The translations under genes were made by a program, and so were the position numbers. Below are positions 1 to 5,723 of a stretch of 10,426 nucleotides of DNA, piece after piece. Positions within the stretch are counted from its first letter, which is position 1. Each line of letters starts with the position of its first letter. The stretch is taken from positions 1 through 10,426 of the forward strand of contig JACPTH010000018.1 in assembly GCA_016192885.1 (NCBI GenBank), read 5' to 3'. Below the pieces are notes generated by a model. It was not told where the DNA came from, searched no databases, and saw nothing but the letters and a program-made list of their open reading frames with translations. Origin of the DNA: a bacterium. Lineage in GTDB: Bacteria; Muiribacteriota; Ozemobacteria; Ozemobacterales; Ozemobacteraceae.

Positions 1-1058
1 ATGGCCTCCAGGGCGTCAGGAGAAATTCGCTTCACCGGTTGCGCGTAGAAATTCGCGCGATTGGTTAGAATATGGTTAACAAGTTCCGGAATATCCTCAC
101 GGCGTTCGCGAAGCGGGGGAATTTCCACCGGTAGAACGGCCAATCGGTAGTACAAATCTTCCCTAAAATCCCCGTTTTTGACAAGATTTTGAAGGTCTCT
201 GTGGGTTGCGGCCACCCAGCGAACGTTGGAATGTTGAATTTTGTTTGAGCCTAATCGGCAGAATTCCCCTTCCTGAATCACTCTTAAGAGCTTTGGTTGA
301 AGGGGCAAGGGAAGCTCACCAATTTCGTCAAGAAACAACGTCCCCCCTTCGGCATCTTCAATTCGCCCAGGGCGAGGCTTGTCGGCCCCCGTAAATGCCC
401 CCTTTACATGCCCAAAGAATTCGCTCTCAACCAGATTCTCGTGGATCGCTCCGCAATTAATTGGAACGAAGGGCCCGATGGCTCGTTTACCGGAGTTATG
501 CAGAAGTCTTGCCAATACCTCTTTACCCGTCCCCGACTCCCCAAGTAATAAAACCGCGGCATCACTTGAAGCGGCGCGCTTTATCCGCTCGAGAGTCGTT
601 CGGAAAGCTCCGCTTCTTCCGATAAGCATCGGCCCGGGAATAGCGCGGTCAAGCTGAGCTTTCAAACTCCTATTTTCCGCGCGGAGTGAAACTCGTTCTT
701 CGATTCCGGCGATTTTTGCCGCAAGCATGTTAATGTCAACGGGCTTTTCCATGTAATCCAAGGCCCCCATGCGAATTGCGTCAACCGCGGAAGTTACCGA
801 AGCATAGGCGGTAATTAAGAGCACCTCTATTTCCGGATCGGTTTCTTTCAAGGTTTTTAAAAAGCTTAACCCGTCCTTGTTTGGCATTCGTAAATCGGTT
901 ATTACCAGGTGAACCGCTTGCTGGCGAATTATATCGAGAGCTTCAGTGGCGGATACGCAACCCTTAGCGGAGTGCCCCAGGCGCGTCAGGGTTTCGGCTA
1001 ACAGGGCGGCTTGATTTCGGTCGTCATCGACGACAAGGATTGAAAGCCTTCTGTTCAT
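1..1058 (-). CDS. NtrC-family sigma-54-dependent response regulator (C-terminus beyond window)
   Basis: A phosphorylation-controlled activator that remodels sigma-54 RNA polymerase by ATP hydrolysis. Reading leftward from ATG at 1058, about 352 codons are visible and stay open to the window edge. A receiver domain (residues about 5-120) has the acidic cluster D11-D13, phospho-acceptor D55 in VITDLRMP, T83 and K105. A linker leads into the AAA+ domain from about residue 143: Walker A GESGTGKE at 173-180, the sigma-54 contact loop GAFTGA at 220-225, Walker B GTLFLDEIGE near 239-248 and the arginine-finger region REDLYYRL further on. The DNA-binding HTH expected at the C-terminus lies outside the window. 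The start overlaps the kinase stop as ATGA, so the two genes are almost certainly cotranslated partners. Target genes cannot be inferred. The family call is very secure; the specific name is not. Confidence 0.95.
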   Translation of the reverse strand, partial: MNRRLSILVVDDDRNQAALLAETLTRLGHSAKGCVSATEALDIIRQQAVHLVITDLRMPNKDGLSFLKTLKETDPEIEVLLITAYASVTSAVDAIRMGALDYMEKPVDINMLAAKIAGIEERVSLRAENRSLKAQLDRAIPGPMLIGRSGAFRTTLERIKRAASSDAAVLLLGESGTGKEVLARLLHNSGKRAIGPFVPINCGAIHENLVESEFFGHVKGAFTGADKPRPGRIEDAEGGTLFLDEIGELPLPLQPKLLRVIQEGEFCRLGSNKIQHSNVRWVAATHRDLQNLVKNGDFREDLYYRLAVLPVEIPPLRERREDIPELVNHILTNRANFYAQPVKRISPDALEA

Positions 1059-1632
1059 TTATTGTTTTCCCCGCCTTTCAAGGGAACCTTTATGTGAAAT
1101 GTAGTTCCGGCGTTTCCGCTTTTGACTTCAAGAGTTCCTCCAAGCGCTGAGGTTACGCGGTGGCAATTGTAAAGCCCCATTCCGGAACCTTCGGGGCGGT
1201 TTGTGTTTCCCGGGACAAAAAGGTTTCCAAGAATGTCTTCCGGAATCCCCGGCCCTCCGTCAATCACCTTTATTGAAAGATCCGGTTGCGTCGAATTCAT
1301 CAATATCGTAATCAGCTTTTCGCCCGCTTGAACGGCGTTCAAGGAAAGGTTCCAAAGCACCCGTTGCAGCAAATCCGGGTCGGTATTTATCAGGCGCTGT
1401 TCCGGTAAATCAATTTTCAAACTAACATCCGGGTTGGCGGTCTGAAATGCCGACTGGAATGATTGACACCAAGTAGACAAGTCAACCTCGCGGGTTGACG
1501 GATTAATTGGTCTGGTAGATTGAAGCAGATCTTTTACCATATGGTTAGCGTGAAGAATTGTTTGGTCTAATAGATCTATTCGTTCCAGGACTTTTGAATT
1601 CTGGCTACAGGTTGAAATATCTTCTCGAATAC
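1055..1632 (-). CDS. Sensor histidine kinase, C-terminal half (dimerisation remnant plus HATPase), out of frame with the N-terminal half
   Basis: This is the catalytic end of the kinase whose N-terminal part lies at 1576-2574 in another frame. The frame is open up to 1765, but kinase-like sequence starts only around 1630. It gives the second dimerisation helix (HANHMVKDLLQSTRP), then the ATP-binding boxes in order: N-box LWNLSLNAVQAG (about 1325-1365), G1 box DGGPGIPEDI (about 1230-1261), F-box LFVPG and G2 box GSGMGLYNC (about 1163-1189). All key ATP-lid residues look intact. The stop overlaps the start of the response regulator by four bases (ATGA). The distance from the H-box histidine to the NHMV helix is about ten residues shorter than usual for this family (my alignment by eye), and the NPL of the usual H-box is absent. 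A deletion of about 30 bases together with the frameshift is therefore likely. Confidence 0.82.
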
Positions 1633-2574
1633 GTCGTGCGCCACCGCGGCAACCACTTTTCCCAAACCTTCGATACGCCTTCTCGAATCCAGGAGCACTC
1701 GAAGTTGATCTTGATGATCTCGATATCGTTGAAAGCGCCAAAGCAAAAGAACCAAGACCATGCAAGAAAGAACCCCCGAAAAAGCTATGGCTAGCGCCGA
1801 GGTTTGGCGTAAAGCTGAGATTTCCAACTCTGAAATGGTTAATTCAAAGCGGCCTATGGGTTGCCCATGAAGAACAAGAGGAAAGGAGGCGGAATAAGCT
1901 TGGGGGTCATATGATATGTTGGATGCGGCCTTCAAAATTGATTTTCCGGAAAGGTCGACGAGATTCAAAGCTTTGACTCCGGGGTGTTTTTTTAGCTTTT
2001 CTAGAAGGGAAGGAAGCCCGACGTTTTGTTCGAACCCGAGGATAAATTCGACTCCGGTTATAAGCCTTACCAAGCCCCCTTCAGGAAGGCGGCAGGCATA
2101 TCCGAAGGCATCCGCTTCGCAAAAAATTCCTTGGGAAAAGCCAAAAGCGTGTTCGATTTTTGTCCCATGAAGAATTTCCTGGCATTCAAAACTATGGGGT
2201 AGTCGACTTCCAATTACCTTTACATCGTTCGATTGAATAATGGTACCGTTTGAATCGCAAATTTCTATAGTACGCAAGTCGTTTTGACGTTGAAGCGTTT
2301 CAAGGAACTGTTTTGTGCGCGCGTTTTCCTGAGTCAGGATTATTTCTTTTGCTATCACTTTTAACCGGGAGACAACTCGCTCTTCGAGGAAATGACTTGC
2401 TTGAAGCGTTTGCTCTGCGCTTACCGCAAGCGCATCAAGAAAAAGGGCCGCTTTATCCGCAAGCATTTTGGCGAGAAGTTGGTCTGAGTGATGCCAAGTG
2501 ACCAGATGAACCACTATGAGAACCAAACCGATTACTAAGCCGAGCAGGAATGTCCACTGTTTCGATGATCGCAT
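1576..2574 (-). CDS. Sensor histidine kinase, N-terminal half (two TM segments, periplasmic sensor, H-box), frameshifted
   Basis: The sensing part of a membrane histidine kinase, partner of the NtrC-type regulator downstream. From ATG at 2574 the frame gives 332 residues. A transmembrane helix at about 8-28 (FLLGLVIGLVLIVVHLV) is followed by a periplasmic region of about 225 residues with no family I can name. A second helix lies at about 256-278, then a short cytoplasmic linker and the start of the H-box, VVAAVAHD, with H313 encoded at 1636-1638. After that this frame yields non-kinase sequence and stops at 1576, while the correct continuation lies in another frame from about 1630. The gene is thus broken as read. 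A sequencing or assembly error, or a true pseudogene, would look the same. No good Shine-Dalgarno is visible; AGGT lies about 11 bases upstream. Confidence 0.82.
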   Translation of the reverse strand: MRSSKQWTFLLGLVIGLVLIVVHLVTWHHSDQLLAKMLADKAALFLDALAVSAEQTLQASHFLEERVVSRLKVIAKEIILTQENARTKQFLETLQRQNDLRTIEICDSNGTIIQSNDVKVIGSRLPHSFECQEILHGTKIEHAFGFSQGIFCEADAFGYACRLPEGGLVRLITGVEFILGFEQNVGLPSLLEKLKKHPGVKALNLVDLSGKSILKAASNISYDPQAYSASFPLVLHGQPIGRFELTISELEISALRQTSALAIAFSGVLSCMVLVLLLWRFQRYRDHQDQLRVLLDSRRRIEGLGKVVAAVAHDVFEKIFQPVARIQKSWNE

Positions 2575-2959
2575 AATTATAAAAACCTATAACTTTCGAG
2601 CAATTTGCAATTCTTTTTTGCAGAAATTTTAACATTCAAACAAGCAGGTTTTATGCCCGCGAAACCAAATTCTAGCAAACCTAAGTTTGAGGCTACCAAT
2701 GCAGCCTCTCGAATAATTTTTCCAAAACCTTTTTCTTGAAAAAAAAATTGGGGCTCATATCATTTTGAAATTTTATCGCAGGAAACATGGCTATATCCAT
2801 CGAAATTCTTAAAAATATATCGTGAAAATTTAGCGTTTGGAATAATTTCTTTATGCTAAACAGCTATTCATAGTATTTTAGTGGGTTTCTTATTCAAAGT
2901 TTTGAAAAATTCCTAAGTCGTCCCCAGTTTTAGAGGTTCTTTATGCATTCCTATGTGTT

Positions 2960-3050
2960 CCCCTCTTTGAGAAAGAGGGGTTGGGGGAGATTTTACAAAT
3001 TGCAACAAATTTTTTGAATCCCCCTTAATCCCCCTTTTCCAAAGGGGGAG
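2960..3050. repeat. Inverted pair of G/C-tract hairpins (small palindromic element)
   Basis: Two related hairpins lie in opposite orientation. The first is CCCCTCTTT (2960-2968), loop GAG, AAAGAGGGG (2972-2980), followed by TTGGGGGAGATTTT. The second is CCCCCTTT (3030-3037), loop TCC, AAAGGGGG (3041-3048), preceded by AATCCCCCTTAAT. Reverse-complementing the second half aligns it with the first over about 40 bases, including the extra G-tract. The whole block can fold into a long imperfect stem with two terminal hairpins. Such G/C-tract elements occur in many copies in some bacterial genomes. Here only one copy is visible, so calling it a dispersed repeat is inference. Confidence 0.65.
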
Positions 3051-3174
3051 ACTTCTTTACTCCTCTATTTACCCACACAACGGGAGCACAACAGACCGAT
3101 ATACTTTATTAATGAAGTTTCGTATATTTTACCGAGTCTCGGCAAGATTGTCGAGAATGTGAGGTAATAATGGG

Positions 3175-3201
3175 GTTCAGTTAATTTTTTTGTTTTATAA
3201 T
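3175..3201 (+). promoter_or_regulatory. Possible promoter for the radical SAM gene (weak)
   Basis: A perfect -10-like TATAAT lies at 3196-3201, about 110 bases before the proposed start of the radical SAM gene. The best -35-like match is poor (GTTCAG at 3175-3180 with a 15-base spacer). In such AT-rich sequence a TATAAT can occur by chance, so this is only a candidate. Confidence 0.25.
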
Positions 3202-3309
3202 GGCACTGGGAGAATTTGTGAACAAAACGTCTAAAAAGTATGTTCTATGGCCTGTGGATTTAATTTTTCCCAAATTACTTTGAAGTGAAAAAGATTACAA
3301 TTTCTTGAT

Positions 3310-4563
3310 TTGCAACAACTTGGCATCGATATTGCTGCCTTTTACCGCATGCAACTTCGCGACGTAGCGATAAAACCATCAAATGCCCTCTTTCGCTTTT
3401 ATCATCTTCGCTCAAGTTTTGAGGCCGAGCTTGATAAAAACGCGCTGAATTTTCTTATTGAAGGCCTTGAAAATAACGGAAAGTGCTCTCGGCCCGACCA
3501 AGAAGAGATGTTTCAATCCCTTGAAAAATTCGGTCTTTTAGATCACGCCGGGTCTTCAAAACCTGATATTCGTGATGCTACGCCTCTTTCAAAGGTTGAA
3601 ATTGAAGTCGCAAATGGGTGCAATCTTCGTTGCCGCCATTGCTTCGTTTCCCATTCAACCGAATTAATTTCCCTGCCTCTTTTTCGTGAAATCGTTAATG
3701 GCGCGAGAAGACTTGGGGCGATTTCCCTGGCGTTAAATGGCGGCGAACCAACGCTTCATCCCGATCTTTTGACCCTGGTAGAAATTTCGGTTCGAGCGGG
3801 TCTTCGTACAAGACTTTTTTCAAACGCGGTGAAAATCGATTCCTCATTGGCAAAAGGGTTGAAAGACGCGGGTTTGTCACGGGCCTTGGTAAGCCTTGAA
3901 ACCTTCCAAGAATTTCACGAATGGCTTCGCGGCCCGAACACCTGGGAACCCGCTCTCCGCGGGGTTAAAGCCCTGGTTTCCGCCGGAATCGAAGTAGTAA
4001 TCAATTCAACCATTTCCAAAAAGAACCTTCACCAAATGAGTGAATTTCAGAAATTCGTCATTGAAGACTTGAAAGCTAATTCCATAAAGTACGGGGTCGC
4101 TGTTCCCCTTGGCGCCGCTAAAATCCATTGGAGCGAGCTTTCATTGCCCGAAAGAGACTTCCCTGAAGTTTTTAAATTTTCATCAGAGGAGCGCCCTCTT
4201 CCGGATGGGGACCGCCCTCTATCCTGCAAAGCTGGTGTTAACCAGCTTTTCATTGATGTTCATGGAGGGGTTTATCCGTGCCACCTTTTAGCTCTTCCCG
4301 AATTTCACTTTGGAAATCTTCCGAAGCCTAGTTTTGACCTCGAGGATGCATATAAATGCCATGGGTCGGCAAATCTCTTGTATAATGGTTTTCCGCATGA
4401 GAAATTAATTGAATGCAATCAATGCGATCACCGAAAAGATTGCGGCGGCGGTTGTCGTGGAAGAGTCTACATGATGACCGGTAACCTATTTGCTAAAGAT
4501 CCAATTTCGTGCGCTCGTTTTTTAGGGACTCCGATTGAGAGTTCGCTTGTTAAAATTAGATAA
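3310..4563 (+). CDS. Radical SAM/SPASM protein, probable peptide maturase
   Basis: A cytoplasmic enzyme that would use a [4Fe-4S] cluster and SAM to make a radical and modify a peptide. In the 417 residues read from TTG at 3310, the cluster motif is C104-x3-C108-x2-C111 (CNLRCRHC), with NGGEPTLHP at 143-151 for SAM binding. The C-terminal SPASM domain is complete: C306, G319-x4-C324, then C369-x2-C372-x5-C378-x3-C382 and C401, the set that binds auxiliary Fe-S clusters. The first ~95 residues lie outside the barrel and could be a peptide-recognition region; I cannot show a PqqD-like fold. The start is uncertain: a stop at 3286-3288 limits extension, no strong Shine-Dalgarno is seen, and ATG at 3349 is the alternative. 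Two tiny peptide genes follow after 21 bases, which is why I favour a RiPP maturase over an anaerobic sulfatase-type activase. Confidence 0.9.
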   Translation: MQQLGIDIAAFYRMQLRDVAIKPSNALFRFYHLRSSFEAELDKNALNFLIEGLENNGKCSRPDQEEMFQSLEKFGLLDHAGSSKPDIRDATPLSKVEIEVANGCNLRCRHCFVSHSTELISLPLFREIVNGARRLGAISLALNGGEPTLHPDLLTLVEISVRAGLRTRLFSNAVKIDSSLAKGLKDAGLSRALVSLETFQEFHEWLRGPNTWEPALRGVKALVSAGIEVVINSTISKKNLHQMSEFQKFVIEDLKANSIKYGVAVPLGAAKIHWSELSLPERDFPEVFKFSSEERPLPDGDRPLSCKAGVNQLFIDVHGGVYPCHLLALPEFHFGNLPKPSFDLEDAYKCHGSANLLYNGFPHEKLIECNQCDHRKDCGGGCRGRVYMMTGNLFAKDPISCARFLGTPIESSLVKIR

Positions 4564-4584
4564 GTGAAAGGGGGTGAACTTAAA

Positions 4585-4659
4585 ATGTTGTTTAGGGTTA
4601 TTTCCGTTAGTCCGGTTTCTAGCGACGAGCACAAGCATTGCGAAGGCTGCGAGGGCTAG
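4585..4659 (+). CDS. Small peptide, candidate RiPP precursor 1 (24 aa)
   Basis: A 24-codon gene starting 21 bases after the radical SAM stop. A strong Shine-Dalgarno, AAAGGGGGTGA, lies at 4567-4577, eight bases from the ATG. The N-terminal 11 residues are mostly hydrophobic with one Arg; the C-terminal half is polar: SSDEHKHCEGCEG, with Cys at 19 and 22 and His at 16 and 18. It aligns without gaps to the next small gene and is identical to it from V11 to C22. The size, the conserved Cys-containing C-terminus and the adjacent SPASM maturase suggest a substrate peptide, with residues 1-11 as leader and 12-24 as core. There is no signal peptide and no double-glycine site. An in-frame GTG at 4564 would add seven residues, but the match to the second copy supports ATG. 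Function is inferred from context only. Confidence 0.72.
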   Translation: MLFRVISVSPVSSDEHKHCEGCEG

Positions 4660-4696
4660 GGGGTGCGACGCCAACTGACCTTTCGGAGCCCTTTTG
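4652..4696 (+). promoter_or_regulatory. Possible stem-loop between the two peptide genes
   Basis: AGGGCT (4652-4657, overlapping the end of the first peptide gene) is complementary to AGCCCT (4687-4692), which is followed by TTTTG. The 29-base loop is GC-rich. It could act as a weak attenuator or an mRNA stabiliser between the two copies. The T-tract is short, so a true terminator is doubtful. Confidence 0.3.
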
Positions 4697-4744
4697 TTAA
4701 TGTGGGTTTTCGGTTTTTTTACATAATTTTAAGGAGTAGAGAGA

Positions 4745-4822
4745 ATGGTGTTCCAAATTGTTTCAACGGTCCTAGTTTCAAGTGATGAGCACAAGCATTG
4801 CGAAGGTTGCGACGGGCAATGA
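4745..4822 (+). CDS. Small peptide, candidate RiPP precursor 2 (25 aa)
   Basis: The second copy of the small peptide, 85 bases after the first. Shine-Dalgarno AAGGAG lies at 4731-4736, eight bases before the ATG, and an in-frame TAA at 4730-4732 rules out a longer start. It matches copy 1 at M1, F3, S7, all of 11-22 and G24, ending HCEGCDGQ. The DNA is identical over 20 bases (GAGCACAAGCATTGCGAAGG) and then differs mostly at third positions (GGC/GGT, AGC/AGT, GAC/GAT), the pattern expected when the protein is what is kept. The N-terminal part is less conserved but stays hydrophobic. Likely a second substrate of the upstream SPASM enzyme. The H-x-H-C-x2-C pattern also looks like a metal site. 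I do not recognise it as a named family. Confidence 0.74.
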   Translation: MVFQIVSTVLVSSDEHKHCEGCDGQ

Positions 4823-4853
4823 AATAACCCGGTTTTCAACTAACATTTTTTTG

Positions 4854-4877
4854 AGGGTTTATCAATAGATAGACCCT
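4854..4877 (+). promoter_or_regulatory. Stem-loop after the second peptide gene
   Basis: GGGTTTATC (4855-4863), loop AATA, GATAGACCC (4868-4876) forms a nine-pair stem with one G-U pair, extended by A4854-T4877. It lies 32 bases after the second peptide stop. It is AU-rich inside and followed only by TTT, so it may protect the 3' end of the transcript or assist the stronger terminator just after it. Confidence 0.45.
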
Positions 4878-4889
4878 TTGGAATTTTAC

Positions 4890-4920
4890 AAGAAAAACGC
4901 GAGAGATCGCGTTTTTCTTT
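4890..4920 (+). terminator. Strong rho-independent-type terminator
   Basis: A perfect 13-pair inverted repeat: 4890-4902 (AAGAAAAACGCGA), loop GAGA, and 4907-4919 (TCGCGTTTTTCTT). The GC core CGCGA/TCGCG is flanked by an A-run and a T-run, so it could stop transcription in both directions. It would end the maturase-peptide transcript and separates it from the secreted-protein gene, whose Shine-Dalgarno begins four bases later. Confidence 0.8.
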
Positions 4921-4936
4921 CAGAAAGGAGAAAGAA

Positions 4937-5578
4937 ATGAATAAATTTGGAATTACTTTTTTTTGTATTCTCATTGCGGTTTTTTTTATTCTTCCCGCCT
5001 TTTCCGCGGATCACCACCACTCCGGTTTCGATATAAAACCCCAAACGAAATGCCCTGTTACGGGGGAAACAATTTCAAAGAAATTTTTTTCCGATTATCA
5101 GGGGCACCGAATTTATTTTTCACGCCCAGAATCAGTTGATAAATTTAAAAGAGAGCCTTCCAAATTTATCAGCAAATTAAGCCTTGAAGGAATTACCCTC
5201 GAAAAATCACCCGAGTCAATAAAAAACCAAAATCAAGATGAACCTTCAGATCATTCGGGGCACAAGCGTGAATCGAGTGAAGAAAACGGTTCTCATTCAT
5301 CTCACAAGCCAGGTCATAAAGCTCGCGATACGGGTCATTCCTCTCACGCGCCCGGTAATGTATCTCACGATGCCGATCATTCGCCTCAGGGGTCTGGTGG
5401 GGCATCTCACGAAGCTGGCCACGCTAATGAAAACCACCAAGATTCCGACGCGTCAGGAAACCAATCAGGTGGAAACTCCCACGGGGAGAATGGGGGTAAT
5501 GTGGGAAAAGAGGGGCACGGCGGTCATGGCGGCAATGACGGAAACGAGGGCCACGGCGGGTGCGGGGGTGGTTGTTAA
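4937..5578 (+). CDS. Secreted protein with degenerate YHS motif and His/Gly-rich tail ending CGGGC
   Basis: An exported protein of 213 residues, function unknown. Shine-Dalgarno AAAGGAG (4924-4930) sits six bases before the ATG. Residues 1-24 form a clear signal peptide, likely cleaved after AFSA, leaving DHHHSGF at the mature N-terminus. Residues 39-81 resemble a YHS domain (CPVTGETISKKFF, then YQGHRIYF, then DKFKREPSKF), a metal-binding fold found in copper and heavy-metal proteins. The downstream Cys residues usual in the family are Ser here (62 and 66); only C39 remains. From about residue 90 to the end the chain is low-complexity, rich in His, Ser, Gly, Asp and Glu, with degenerate HSSH/GH units. 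It closes with HGGHGG, then HGGCGGGC (C209 and C213). A metal-binding or metal-scavenging role is plausible. It follows the RiPP-like cassette on the same strand but behind a terminator, so a link to the maturase is only suggested. Confidence 0.85.
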   Translation: MNKFGITFFCILIAVFFILPAFSADHHHSGFDIKPQTKCPVTGETISKKFFSDYQGHRIYFSRPESVDKFKREPSKFISKLSLEGITLEKSPESIKNQNQDEPSDHSGHKRESSEENGSHSSHKPGHKARDTGHSSHAPGNVSHDADHSPQGSGGASHEAGHANENHQDSDASGNQSGGNSHGENGGNVGKEGHGGHGGNDGNEGHGGCGGGC

Positions 5579-5723
5579 GGGATACTTTTTCCGAGGGTCA
5601 CCGTAAAGGAGAATAATAGGCAAAATGAGCTGAAACCTTATTTGCGCTTTTTATTTAATGGGTATCCACAATTCTCGGGAATTCCAGCAATTATCCATAA
5701 GAATAACTGAGTCAAAAACAATC

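Larger units (their letters stand above)
2575..3309. other. Divergent intergenic region, 735 bases
   Basis: This gap separates the leftward kinase gene from the rightward radical SAM gene. I see no convincing coding sequence on either strand. It is AT-rich, with long A and T runs. It holds one inverted repeat element at 2960-3050, listed separately, and a small stem-loop at 3138-3155 (CTCGGCA, loop AGAT, TGTCGAG) with no T-tract after it. Promoters for both flanking genes should lie here, but only a weak candidate is visible, near 3196. Confidence 0.6.

Noticed and set aside
206..657. Plus-strand open frames near the left edge
   Set aside because: They are antisense to the strongly supported AAA+ domain of the NtrC-type regulator.
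2575..2610. TTGCAA and TATAAT upstream of the kinase start as a promoter
   Set aside because: The spacer is about 24 bases, far from 17, and the TATAAT ends only two bases before the ATG.
2960..3050. CRISPR-like or tandem array reading of the G/C-tract region
   Set aside because: There are only two inverted units and no regularly spaced direct repeats.
3201..3220. TGGCAC resembling a sigma-54 -24 element upstream of the radical SAM gene
   Set aside because: The required GC (TTGC) at the -12 position is absent; the sequence ten bases on is AATTTG.
4585..4822. The twin peptides as PqqA-type precursors
   Set aside because: They lack the Glu-x3-Tyr pair of PqqA that PqqE crosslinks; there is no Tyr in either peptide.
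5193..5606. Open frames on both strands across the His-rich gene
   Set aside because: They are by-products of the low-complexity His/Gly codons; the frame at 4937-5578 has the Shine-Dalgarno, signal peptide and YHS motif.
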